Below, one piece after another: positions 1 to 31,828 of a stretch of DNA of 41,000 nucleotides. Source of the stretch: Mesostigma viride (taxonomy: Eukaryota; Streptophyta; Mesostigmatophyceae; Mesostigmatales; Mesostigmataceae); the NCBI GenBank assembly GCA_009746045.1, contig RPFO01000034.1, positions 1,727,146 to 1,768,145 on the forward strand, written 5' to 3'. Below the pieces are notes generated by a model, which worked only from the letters and a program-made list of their open reading frames with translations, was not told the origin of the DNA and searched no databases. Numbering within the stretch: the first letter of the stretch is position 1; every line of letters starts with the position of its first letter. The translations under genes and the position numbers were made by a program.

Positions 1-232
1 ATGCTGGAGCTGAATCCCATTTTAAGGGTGGAACAGAAGGGTGTAATGGGGTTGGGTTGGGTGTAATGCTGCCTCTGTCCTCAAAAGTGGGTGCTGAAGT
101 TTGCCCTCGCATGACTCAATGCCTTGTGAACTATTCGGTTTTGCCTTTGATGTGCTGCTCATGCACTTGCACTTTGCATCCCCCCCCCCCCCTTTTTGCC
201 CTGTTATGTGTCTACTGTTCACACCCTGGCAG
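1..232. other. Intron sequence of RVB1, 5' part missing
   Basis: This stretch lies upstream of the first visible RVB1 exon and ends in a usable acceptor (CACCCTGGCAG) at 231-232. A run of twelve C residues at 181-192 followed by T-rich sequence forms a long pyrimidine tract before that acceptor. No coding segment resembling the residues expected just upstream in RuvB-like 1 was seen, so the previous exon is presumably outside the window. Confidence 0.5.
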
Positions 233-950
233 GCATGTCGTCCAGCTGCTGACCCCAGCAGCCATTTTGTCAACAAACAACGGGCAGGATAAGATCAACA
301 AGGTATGGATGGTCAGGCGATACTTATCACAAGCTAGCATGGATCACAAGTCCGCTAGGACAGCTACTTTCATGACTACATCGTTGCAAAGAGTTCTGTG
401 CACCTCCTTGGTAGCTTGGCTTGCCGCGTGAGCGTCGATCTCAGCTTTTAGAAGAAAGGTCTGGAGGCATCTTCGTGATGGTGTCCTCGCTCTACTGCGC
501 TCTCTGGTCATCACGATATGAGTGGTCACACGACTGCGCTTGTGAAACTTGTCTTGCTGTTGTTTTGGGGACTCGGGAAAGGATGGGGGTTGGGGGCGGG
601 AGGGGGGCGCAAGGATTTTGTGTTAGTCCCAAATGCTCAGCAGGACAGGTTTAAATGGCCTCAAGTGTGCGGCAGCGGGGGCATGTCTGTGTTCTAACAG
701 GTTTTTGTCAACACGCGTAATGCCGTGTGATCGGCTTACTAACCCTGGTTGAGTTTTACTAATCTTGCCTGCAATCCACTTTCCTTACGCTGTGGTCGTG
801 GGCCAATTCTCATGGGCAAATGCTCATGGGCAAACGTTTTACTGGTACAATTGTGCACAGGATGACTTGGAAGCCATTGACTCTCTATTCATGGACGCCA
901 AACAATCAGCCAAGCTGCTGGCCACTGATGCGGACAAGTACATATCTTGA
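233..950 (+). CDS. RVB1: RuvB-like AAA+ ATPase 1 (pontin), C-terminal two exons, partial
   Basis: Two exons are visible: 233-302 and 861-950, with the stop TGA at 948-950. The join AAG|GAT is in frame, across an intron 303-860 with donor GTATGG and acceptor GTGCACAG. The encoded 52-residue tail contains HVVQLLTPAAIL, then a NGQDKI segment, then DDLEAIDSLFMDAKQSAKLL and ends DKYIS. This matches the C-terminus of eukaryotic RuvB-like 1, which has a QLLTPANLL motif, an acidic helix and a YDAKSSAKIL-type helix ending in DKYM. RVB1 forms hetero-hexamers with RVB2 and works in INO80 and SWR1 remodelling, box C/D snoRNP assembly and the R2TP/TTT chaperone complexes, in nucleus and cytoplasm. Only the helical sensor-2 end is present; the Walker motifs must lie left of the window. 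A TGTAA at 1118-1122 could be its poly(A) signal. Identity rests on this short tail alone, but the match is specific. Confidence 0.85.
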
Positions 951-1021
951 CAATGCTCCGTGGGGGGACCGTGCGGGGCCAAAAAAAAAAATCACGTCCA
1001 GACCAGTGTTGATGATCGACC

Positions 1022-1525
1022 TCAGTCATGCCGTTCGTCGAGGCGGCAGATGAGGGTGTTGTCTTCTTTTGACTGCAAGGCCTGAGCATAGGGCCTGAAC
1101 TCCTTCACGTCATGTTGTGTAAACACGGCTCCCGGGCCACATGTCTGTATGTGGCCTGTTGCATCTGGCCCATACACTTGCACGGGTTGGAGGTGGGGGA
1201 TGGAGATGGGAGGCTTTGAGTAATGCATTCTTCATGTGGAAGTCTCCTGTGTCAATATGCTAAATGCACAGAATTGAAACTCGAGAAAGGATTCTTTTTT
1301 TTAAGGCTGGAGAGTTTCCCTGGAATCGAATATAGTTTTGTGCAGCTGAGGAGGACACTGAGCACATACCTATGTCTAACTCGGTCCATGCGCATAGTAA
1401 TTCCTGACACTGTAGATAGATCGCTGGTTGTCTCCTTCATAGATCTGCAGTAGATGGATGTGCGCCGTGCACCCCACATTGACCCAGCACATTGGTTGCC
1501 TCACCGGCTGATCCTTGCAATACAT
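1022..1525 (-). CDS. Tentative 3' exons of an unrecognised gene
   Basis: Two minus-strand segments read like protein and join in frame: 1525-1381 (48 codons plus one base) and 1176-1022 (stop TGA at 1024-1022). The first contains HIHLLQIYEGDNQRSIYSV and YYAHGP; the second contains YGPDATGHIQTCGPGAVF, HDVKEFRPYAQAL and ends CRLDERHD. The proposed intron 1380-1177 has a GTTAGA donor, which is weak, and a GCAAG acceptor. Codon third positions are less GC-rich than in the other genes here. The 5' start is not established: 1525 is an ATG directly after a TAG that could also be an acceptor. I do not recognise the family. It would converge on RVB1 and overlap its 3' UTR. It could instead be a decayed or transposon-derived fragment. 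Confidence 0.3.
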
Positions 1526-4284
1526 CTACGCCACGCGTCATGCACTTGCCTTCGCGGGTGAAGTACAATTCGGGTAGATCGAAAAGTACCTAGCTCGTCG
1601 GGTACTCCGTGCATGGCATGCCTTCAGTGCATGTTCACGCACTATTACTAACACGCTTATACTTATGCTGCATGGTTTTCAATCTCAAGTGATTCACAAC
1701 ATGCGGGCACTGGCTAGAACCTGTTTTTTTTTTTGCAGGACACTGCAATACAAGACAGCATATGTTATAATTTGTACAAAGGATCGATCTGGACAATCTG
1801 CATGCACGGGTGTACGTTGACGGCCTGTACTATCACGTCGACTCGCTAGCTAGGTATAGCAAGCTAGTCCTGGGTGGACCTGCTGAAGAGGCAGGAAACT
1901 TCCACCACGTCACCACCGGCACCACGCACGTACCAAGCTAGAAAAGCTGGAAGACATGTGTGGCGCGCGCTATATATTCTGATTTGGCACGCCGCAAAGG
2001 TGAAAACCATTTGCGTTCAGTGCCGGTCCGCGGAAAACGCGGAAAAACGCGATCTGCAAATGAATCCAGGCCGGAATCGAACTGGGGACCTCGCGCTATA
2101 TTGGCCACCGACCGCGACAGTACGTTGCCGCTGCGGCCGAGTCATCCTTATGCAGGATCGGAACTCACGACATGGCGCCATGGGCCGCCGGAGAACCCAG
2201 ACTCGCGAGCTCCAGAACAAGCTAGTCAGGCCCGCGACTGGAGCTGCAAGGTGCATGCAGTGACACTGCAGGGCATGCCTGGACCGCCGGGCTGCTCAAT
2301 TTGATAGGATCGACAAGGCTGCCACCACCACCACCCCGGTGCTCCTCACCTTCAGCGACATAGCCGCCAGAGCCAGGTTCCTCGCTCGCCGCACGATGCA
2401 TGCTGGAGAAGTCCCCTTGCATCATCACCCCTAAAAAACCCCAGGCTCAAGGAGAGGCCTTTATCATTCTCCCAAACCGGCGCTCTCAATGATTTCCAAG
2501 CCCGTCTGTGGCCTCCGGGACGGCGGGGCATCCACTAAGCTTCTGCTACTTCTTGTTTCATTGCACCCACATTTGGGCCTTCACATGATGCAGAGAGAGT
2601 CCTCTGTGGCCTTCTCACTTGAGGCAGCGAGAGAAGCTAGGGCCCCTCCCCTCCTCGTTGTATATAGGGGTTGTACATAGGTAGGGGTACCCACGTGATG
2701 CAGTCACGTGCATGCATTTTTAATTCGAGCCCTGACTGGACACACCACCTTTCAGTTAATCAATCAAAATCAACATACGCGTCAAGCAATGAACCAGCCA
2801 ATAAAATGTGGCCACCATGCAGGTATGTTCATGCCTGTCTAGCTTTCTACTCGCACGCTCAGTTTGATACGTTGGAGGCCGAGGCAAGATAGCTCTGATG
2901 TGCGGTTAGGATTGTGAAAAAAATCGTAGACTGCTGCTTCTGGCATGCGCACTGAATGCAAGAGCACCACTTAAAACTGCAGCTGGCTCTCCCCAGGCAG
3001 CAGGTGAAATGCTCATAGATTAAGAAAAAACTGTGCGCGTGAAAACAAAATGGGCATGCAGCCTCACACATTAGGCTGCCTCACACATGCGTGCCGAACA
3101 GCGCTAATACCATCGATCTAAAAATATGAAAATCAAGGGGCTTGCACATGCCAGAGCAGCTCATCATGAACATCAGCAATCTGAAGACTTCGAGAAAACC
3201 AAAAAATTGACCCCTCATGAAGTGCAGACCAACACAGCCGCCAGCAGGCACAGGCATGCCAACTAATGCAGCCTAGCAGTACGTGCTAGGGTCTTACTGG
3301 CTCACTTCAGATCTGCAGGGAAATGCACGCAGGAACATTGATAGCTGCCCGCAGGCGATAATTAGGAATAGCCACATTTCCATCCCGCTGCCGCCGAGGC
3401 CAATCCTCTAGCGCAGTAGTCTCCAATGTGCTTGCAAGACACAAACGCTGCGGCGGTGGCTTTGCCGGCAGCAAGGCCTACAGCACACCGCCAAAACTAC
3501 TTGATGCTACACTATGAGCCGTGCAGCCATTGGCCAACCTGAGGGGACGCCCACTGCATTGCAAGCCGGATCTCCAAGCGAGGTGAAGGCACGAGCAAGT
3601 GATGGCAAACTGGCATGCTCAGAGGGAGAAATCTTGCCACTTCAGGGCAGGAAGGCTACCGGAGCCACTGTGAATCCACCCCCCCCCCCCCCCCAATGAC
3701 AACCCAGCCATGCAAAGTGACAATTTATGGCTCTTGGGAGGAGGGGGGGGGAGGGAAGAGTAAACTCAGCACGCTTCACAGGACTTGGCACGCGCTGCAA
3801 AACTTCTCTCCCAAAGCTCGCGCGGACTACCACGCCCGCATCCGAATGCCCCGGTTCTCCTTGACAGATTTCCCAGGCACGCCCGGGGCAGTGTGCGGCT
3901 GTCAAAGCCCCGCACAGCCAGAGTCAGACGCGGGACTGCCAGTCCGCCTTGTCACGCCTCTCCAGAACACTTCCCTCCCTGGCACACTCCTGGGAAAAAT
4001 CCCCTCGGCAGGCCACACGATTTGGCAGATGCCGCCACCATCACCACATACACAAAAAAATTCCACACAAACACACCAAAAAAATGGAGCGGAGACAGGC
4101 CTACGTTCCCCTTATCTCCTGCAGCATGGGTTTAGGCGCAGCCCTCGCATGCCGCAAGCTCTGAAACTGGCTTCGGCACGCTCGCGCGGGGTCTCCTCAA
4201 AGCCAGCGCAGGTTCCCGAAATGTGGGCGCAGGCACCGCTGTCAACTAGGCTGGGGCGCTCCCATGTCGTTCTACCATGCACGG
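1526..4284. other. Unassigned region, no confident gene
   Basis: About 2.8 kb with no coding segment I can support. It holds a short poly-T run near 1723-1734, a tRNA-like segment at 2063-2145, a run of C at 3679-3694 and scattered short open frames without family similarity. One isolated minus-strand segment at 2401-2350 has an ATG and a clean GAAG|GTGAGG donor and could be a first exon of the gene ending at 1022, but no connecting exons were found. Confidence 0.4.
2063..2145 (-). other. tRNA-like element with A-box and B-box matches
   Basis: On the minus strand, GGCCGCAGCGGCAACG (2138-2123) resembles a tRNA D-arm/A box, and AGTTCGATTCC (2083-2073) closely matches the T-arm/B box GGTTCGANTCC. 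The spacing from A14 to T54 is about 51 nt, some 11 nt longer than a standard tRNA. The acceptor strands I can place (2145-2139 with 2069-2063) do not pair, and the T stem has mismatches. It is therefore more likely a tRNA-derived remnant, for example the head of a SINE, than a functional tRNA. Confidence 0.3.
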
Positions 4285-4805
4285 GCTCACGCCTGCACCT
4301 GTGATTGGAGCCAAGCAAGGGGCCCCCAAGCGGGCCCACGCTTGCACGCGATCTCGCCTTGTGTGCGCTCACGATTCCGTTGGTCGCACGCATGGGCCTG
4401 AGCGCTGTTCTTGAGAAGGCCAGTGAGGATGCTCACGCCTGCACACCCGCTCGCCCGGAAGAATTGTGACGCCTCAGCTGTCCGGTAATGCTCCGCGTGC
4501 AGCCATTCGACCGCTGCGGTTATGCTACCGCCTGGACCCACTCGAGGGGTATGCTCACGCCTGCATCCCCACTGGTGCCGTAACACTACCCACGCTCACG
4601 CCTGCACCCACAAGACCTCTGGGTTTATGCTCACGCCTGCAGCAGCTGGCAAGAGCGACACACACAAGCGGGTTATGCTCACGCCTGCACCCCCACCAGC
4701 GCAGCATTGATGCCCACGCCTCCGGCAGGGCTATGCCCACGAATGCGGCAGTAATGCTCACGTGCCCCCACAAGACCTCTGGGTTTATGCTCACGCCTGC
4801 ACCAG
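4285..4805. repeat. Clustered short repeat with core GCTCACGCCTGCAC
   Basis: The core GCTCACGCCTGCA occurs, intact or with one or two changes, near 4285, 4431, 4553, 4594, 4629, 4677, 4756 and 4789. A 34-bp stretch including CAAGACCTCTGGGTTTATGC is present identically near 4608-4641 and 4768-4801. The last copy overlaps the end of the thioredoxin coding sequence, so the cluster occupies its 3' UTR and flank. Confidence 0.85.
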
Positions 4806-6971
4806 CTCAGGGATCGCTGCCTCCACCAGCTTGCGCAGCTTCTCCTTGTTGATGGCCCCCTCATGCTTGCTACCCTCCACAACCGCCCCGTTGCGGAACA
4901 CCATCAGCGTAGGCAGGCCGTACACCTTGTACTTCTCCACGAGCGACGGGTTGGGGTCCGACTCGACTTTCACCACCTTGAGCTTGCCCTCGTACTCCTG
5001 CGCCACCCATGTCATGAGGGGGGCAATCAGCTTGCAGGGGCCGCACCTGGGGAGGAGGTTGGGGGGGGGGGGTTGGGGGCAGAATTACGGGGAAGAATCA
5101 TGGTGCACACGGTGTGGGGTCCGGGAGGGAAGGGAGGGGAGGCAAGCCCGGGGTGCAGCGGGGAGGGTAGAAGGGACCAGTGGATGTGGGCAGCATGTCA
5201 TGTGAGTTCGCTGTGGAGGTGCAATGGACATGGGCCGGGGTGTGTCTTTGCTTGGGCCTTAGGGAGGGGGAGAGGGGGGTTGAGACGGGGAAACCGAATG
5301 AAACACTTGGGGAGGGGGAGAGGGGGGTTGAGACGGGGAAACCGAATGAAACACTTAGGGAGGGGGAGAGGGGATTTGAGACGGGGAAACCGAATGAAAC
5401 ACTTGGGGAGGGGGAGAGGGGGGTTGAGACGGGGAAACCGAATGAAACACTTAGGGAGGGGGAGAGAGGGGTTGAGACGGGGAAACCGAATGAAACACTT
5501 AGGGAGGGGGAGAGGGGGGTTGAGACGGGGAAACCGAATGAAACACTTAGGGAGGGGGAGAGGGGGGTTGAGACGGGGAAACCGAATGAAACACTTAGGG
5601 AGGGGGAGAGGGGGGTTGAGACGGGGAAACCGAATGAAACACTTAGGGAGGGGGAGAGGGGGGTTGAGACGGGGAAACCGAATGAAACACTTAGGGAGGG
5701 GGAGAGGGGGGTTGAGACGGGGAAAACGAATGAAACACTTTGGGAGGGGGAGAGGGGGGTTGAGACGGGGAAAACGAATGAAACACTTAGGGAGGGGGAG
5801 AGGGGGGTTGAGACGGGGAAACCGAATGAAACACTTTGGGAGGGGGAGAGGGGGGTTGAGACGGGGAAACCGAATGAAACACTTAGGGAGGGGGAGAGGG
5901 GGGTTGAGACGGGGAAACCGAATGAAACACTTGGGGAGGGGGAGAGGGGGGTTGAGACGGGGAAACCGAATGAAACACTTAGGGAGGGGGAGAGGGGGGT
6001 TGAGACGGGGAAACCGAATGAAACACTTGGGGAGGGGGAGAGGGGGGTTGAGACGGGGAAACCGAATGAAGCACACTGTCTTGTAACGGCCACGGCTTTT
6101 CAAACGGGCATCAAGGGTACAAAAGAGAGGCCGCAAGCCTGTCCAAGAACTTTACTAGACGTCTCTTTTTTGCTTGTTACAACATGCATGTTACATCGAA
6201 GCGACACAGACCGGTAGAAAGCCACATGCACATGTCCCAAGTATGCGCTCTATAAATAGGGGCAGCAGTAAGATGCGCCATGGAGCCCAAAAACAAACTT
6301 GTTGATCATTTCTTAATTTCTTTTCTAACAATGCGGCGCACCATGACGCAACCACCAAGAATTTCCGCGAGGGGCAAAAGGAACGAAGGATGGGCAAATA
6401 CCAGCAGCAATTGAAAGTTTTTCGCATAACGGGATTTTAGCGGCGGGGAATCGTGATGGTATGAAATGGGTGACGGCGGAATAGAGCAAATGGGTAAGGA
6501 AGCAAAGGGGCGAACGTACGAGCAGACGGGAAGAAAATTTAGCGACGGTGCGCGGCGTTGATTACCATGGGAAAAAACATACATCACAGCCGGTTACGAT
6601 GTCACGGGCATGCTCAGGAATGCGGTTCCGTATATTATGCCTACACGCGCCCATACCTACCACAATGCCCAGAAGTCGACCAAAACAGGCACATCGCTCT
6701 TGAGGACTTCCTGCTCGAAATCAGCCTCGGTGACGTTCTTGACCGTTGCAAGGCACACAGTGGCACTAGGTCGGATGCAGGTCGGCTTCAGGGGCGGTGT
6801 GGGCTTCAGCGCCTTGCCTACAAAGGCAACCTTTCGTACGCTGACTGAGCTAGCCCGCAGTTGCGCCCGTGGGCCCGCCGGCCGTTGGGCGGCCGCGGTC
6901 ACGCTCATGCGCAGGCCACTTTGGCACGCAAATGCTGGTGCATGCACAGCTACGTTGACGGTGGCCGACAT
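4791..6971 (-). CDS. TRX-x: Chloroplast thioredoxin, x-type-like, complete, two exons
   Basis: Exon 1 is 6971-6661 and exon 2 is 5046-4791; the intron 6660-5047 has donor GTAGGT and acceptor CCCCAG. The product is 188 residues. Residues 1 to about 75 are rich in Ala, Ser, Arg and Pro with almost no acids, as in a plastid transit peptide. The thioredoxin fold follows: PVLVDFWALW, the redox site CGPCK at about 105-109, VKVESDPNP, the cis-Pro loop KVYGLPTLMVF, and a C-terminal helix KEKLRKLVEA. KVYGLP and the EGAINK.KL pattern are closest to x-type plastid thioredoxins, which reduce 2-Cys peroxiredoxin in the stroma; m- or y-type is less likely. The start is the first in-frame ATG before the transit peptide. 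The intron splits the Trp codon (TG|G) just before CGPC. The last codons V-Q-A-stop lie within a local repeat copy. Confidence 0.92.
5261..6069. repeat. 48-bp minisatellite, about 17 copies, in the thioredoxin intron
   Basis: The unit is 48 bp and contains GGTTGAGACGGGGAAACCG followed by AATGAAACACTT. Copies differ only at a few positions (TTGGGG, TTAGGG or TTTGGG at the junction; AAACCG or AAAACG). Since 48 is divisible by three, long open frames appear in several frames; these are artefacts. Relative to the transcript the array is C-rich. Confidence 0.97.
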
Positions 6972-7361
6972 TCTGGAAGAAGTAGATACACTCAAACGAA
7001 CGTACCGAAGGCACCAAGGCGAAATTCCCACAATAGAAATGCCGACAATGCCTGAAAATGGCGAGCTGGGTGGTGACTGGCGACTTCGTCCTTGGCAAAG
7101 CCTCGGCGGGGGTTCGGCAACGGCCACGCAAGGCGCGCGCGCATTCGCCTTCGTGACTCAGCTCGGGCGTGGCGCACGCCGGTTGGTCGGTTGCCCAGCA
7201 GCCATGGTCCCGACTCCCGACAGTTCTAATTTGGCGCACCTGGGGTGGCGCAATTCGCGCGGGAAGACTGAATGCCGAGTTGCCGACGGCTCAGTGCAAG
7301 GTGCCATGCCAGTTGGCGAAACGTACGACAAAAATATGCACTTCTGCCTGACTGTCTGGTT

Positions 7362-7460
7362 GCTCTGGGCTTTTCGATCAGCATGGCGACGACATTTATA
7401 GTAAAGCTGTTCACTTCCTAAAGGGCGTGGGCAAGCCATGCTGATCGAAAAGCCCGGAGC
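7362..7460. repeat. 26-bp inverted repeat with 47-nt loop upstream of thioredoxin
   Basis: Arms 7362-7387 and 7435-7460 are reverse complements at 25 of 26 positions and share the core GGGCTTTTCGATCAGCATGG. The 47-nt loop contains TATAAATG on the minus strand (7400-7393). The structure lies about 390-490 bp upstream of the thioredoxin ATG. It may be a small hairpin element or a promoter palindrome. Confidence 0.85.
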
Positions 7461-9304
7461 ACGAGGATGAGCGCAGTTTCCCAATCAGGATATCCCGGAT
7501 TATGCGGTACACGGCCAGTAGCTGGAACGTTCAACTTGTATTATGATGCAGCTGCATCAAGCTTCATTGGGAAAGTCACGGGGTACAAACTTGTTGAGTA
7601 GGTACGTTTCATCCCTGATATCGATGCACAGCAAGATGGGGGCAGGGACAATCGCCTTCTCGCATAGCCTTGAAACGCAGGCAACAGGTTCAACTGCTCA
7701 TTACTGGAAGAGAATCGAGCAACTACTCTTGGTGCACAATGAAGCTTCGTCACAGCATAATCATAGCAGATGCAGACTCCCGGAGCCTGAGGGTTTTAGG
7801 GGCATGCCCAGCTAGGGTTCACCCACAACCCATCGTCTATCTATATTGCGTACGTACTCGACGGTGTTACAAATGTTTACACGACGAAGGAGATTATGGG
7901 TTCTAAAGTCAGGCGAGCGTTGAAGCCGGAACTGCAATACAGTGGAATTCGGACTGGAAATTTTTATTTTCCCTCACTGCATGTGGTGCCCCTATCTGGC
8001 TTAATTTATCGGATGAGAAGCGCTTCAGCTACAGGCAGTCCACGGATTTTTATAATGTGCACCCCGTAAGCTGAAAATTCCGGCTGTGTCAATAGCCATG
8101 GTGACTTCCTAGGTCAAAAGGCATAGATAAGGGGACGTCATGCACCGGCGGGTTGTGATGGACGTAACCAGATCAATGATACAACCAGCGCAGCCCAGAA
8201 AACTGAAGTATCCGGCAATGGTAGCTCGAGCCTGCTATTGTCTTATCCGTGTTTGTCGAGTCGTTCAGGATGATAGAAATGCTTGGAGCTGCAAATGTGT
8301 ACGTAGCCTTGTACGTTAAAATTGGTTGACTAACGTTAAGAGAATGTGTTGACCCAATTGTGGTGACCCCGGCCCCCGGGCCTGGCTATATTGCATTCAT
8401 TCTTCTCTCCCCGACAGAAAGACAGCCCTCTGACCGGCTTGTCATGTTAAGGCTTGCCACATTCCTCTAATATTTTTTTGTTGTTTTTGCCGGTTTCTCT
8501 TTGTGCTCTCATATTTGAATAGCTCCATGTTCAAATTGAATTGCAATTTTCTAAACAATGGCTTGTTACACCATGGTTGTATTTATTCATTATATCCCTT
8601 TTTTCTTTCTTTCCCATTTTTCTCCAGCCCCGGCCTGCTACCTCTACCCGGCCTTATTTTTTCCCATTCTTCAATGGGCTAGGTGGCCATGCAAGAGATC
8701 CGATTGCTCCCTGTTCAGGGAGGGAATTCCCGGGTTAACAATGGTCATATTCAAATTATAAGCATGACGGCCTCCTGACCCCCGCAGGCGTTACCTAACC
8801 CATGCCTTTGAAACAACATTTCACCCATGCACTAACCCAATTTCCTTCACCGCTCTCCTCATGCATGCACACCTAGCGGCTAGCGCATCAACCAAATTAT
8901 AGGCTTCATAATTTCAATCAGTGCTTTCCCTGCGTTCCAGCTTTACTCCCTCAATCGCTATATCATGCACGATCAATTCGATCGATGCACCGTGTGTTAA
9001 TAACCATGCATGAGCATGCAGCATTGACCGAAGCCTACACGAATTGTGCCCTTCCTCAGGTGAGGCTATGCATAGTCTCACAGCTAACTAGTAAATGCAG
9101 CCCTTAGCAATCAGCTCATCATATCAATCGCAGCTGATCAAACTCACTTCATATATCCCCACGCACCGTTCCATGAGGATAACTTCTACTGTCTGTGACC
9201 GTCCAATTGATCAGGGGTGTGCCTTGAGTTTCAATATTATAGTTGCATGATTTCTCTTTCAAAAACTGTTCCATTCTTCATGGAGTAGTGGTAGATGACC
9301 ATGT

Positions 9305-9309
9305 TTACA
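9305..9309 (-). promoter_or_regulatory. Candidate TGTAA polyadenylation signal of the Kelch gene
   Basis: TGTAA on the minus strand lies 83 nt beyond the Kelch stop codon. TGTAA is the usual near-upstream poly(A) element in chlorophyte algae. A five-base match is weak evidence alone; its position is what supports it. Confidence 0.4.
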
Positions 9310-9391
9310 ACTTTCCTGAGAATATTCACTAGCTCATCAACGTGCCCGCACCAACTGCAATGCCGGCATTGCCACCATCATCATTGGCATC

Positions 9392-31175
<21,784 letters not shown>

Positions 31176-31828
31176 GGTTTCCAAATAGCCGGCAACTAGA
31201 ACATACTAATGTCTTTGCTGACCGCAGTTAATGCCAGTATAGTAATAACTTTTTCCAATTCATGCCGAGGCACCTCGACGCCTTGCCAAGTGTTAGCGTA
31301 TTTTGTTATCAACCGGCTATGAAGACGCTTTCAGTAACCGACCGCGAAGTAATTGCATTCGTCAGCCGCCAAGCAAAAGCCATATAATCGCAACTGCATC
31401 CGCTAGAAGAACAACGTTCAAGCTGGGCACCGCATGAAAACCATCAAACCCCCCTGCCTAGTTGCAAATTTGGGCCCATGTGCGTCAAGGCGTAACATCC
31501 CCGGCCTACTGTATACGAAGCTCTGGCATGGCCGGCTTCTGTACACCTGACACGTGGCAACCTGATGGGAAGTACAGTAATAAATTTTTCATCTCCCACC
31601 ATGCTCCCACTTCAATAATTGTTTGCGTTATTTTGGCGGAGCCTGTTGCCTGCACTTGGACGTACCTAACCAGGTTAGACTGAGATTCTCAACAGGTTCT
31701 AAGAGACTAGACCAGAGCGATTGCTGCCATTGGCACTCCCTTCTAATGGCATTGTAACCAATATTGTAATATTGAGCAAAATTAACCAAGCTAGACAGAT
31801 GGCGAAAGTGTAGCCGCAATGAGCATCC
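31176..31828. promoter_or_regulatory. Divergent intergenic region between Kelch gene and ADAT1
   Basis: These 653 bp separate the proposed Kelch ATG (minus) from the ADAT1 ATG (plus), so they should contain both 5' UTRs and a shared or back-to-back promoter. No clear TATA box close to either start was identified. An additional upstream Kelch exon could also lie here, because the Kelch frame stays open for nine codons before the ATG. Confidence 0.45.

Larger units (their letters stand above)
6972..9391. other. Intergenic region upstream of thioredoxin
   Basis: About 2.4 kb between the thioredoxin start codon and the Kelch stop codon, both genes on the minus strand. It must hold the thioredoxin promoter and 5' UTR and the Kelch 3' UTR. 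Apart from the inverted repeat at 7362-7460 and the TGTAA near 9305, I see no coding segment or known element. Composition becomes AT-richer from about 7900 to 9300. Confidence 0.5.

Noticed and set aside
3642-4393. Open frames around 3600-4400 on both strands
   Set aside because: No recognisable motifs and no splice-compatible neighbours; composition is driven by poly-C/G tracts and local repeats.
4863-6217. Open frames of 300-400 residues on both strands across the first 48-bp array
   Set aside because: They exist because the repeat unit is divisible by three. The array lies within a well-supported thioredoxin intron.
6248-6256. CTATAAATA as a plus-strand promoter
   Set aside because: It lies inside the thioredoxin intron in the opposite orientation and no plus-strand gene follows.
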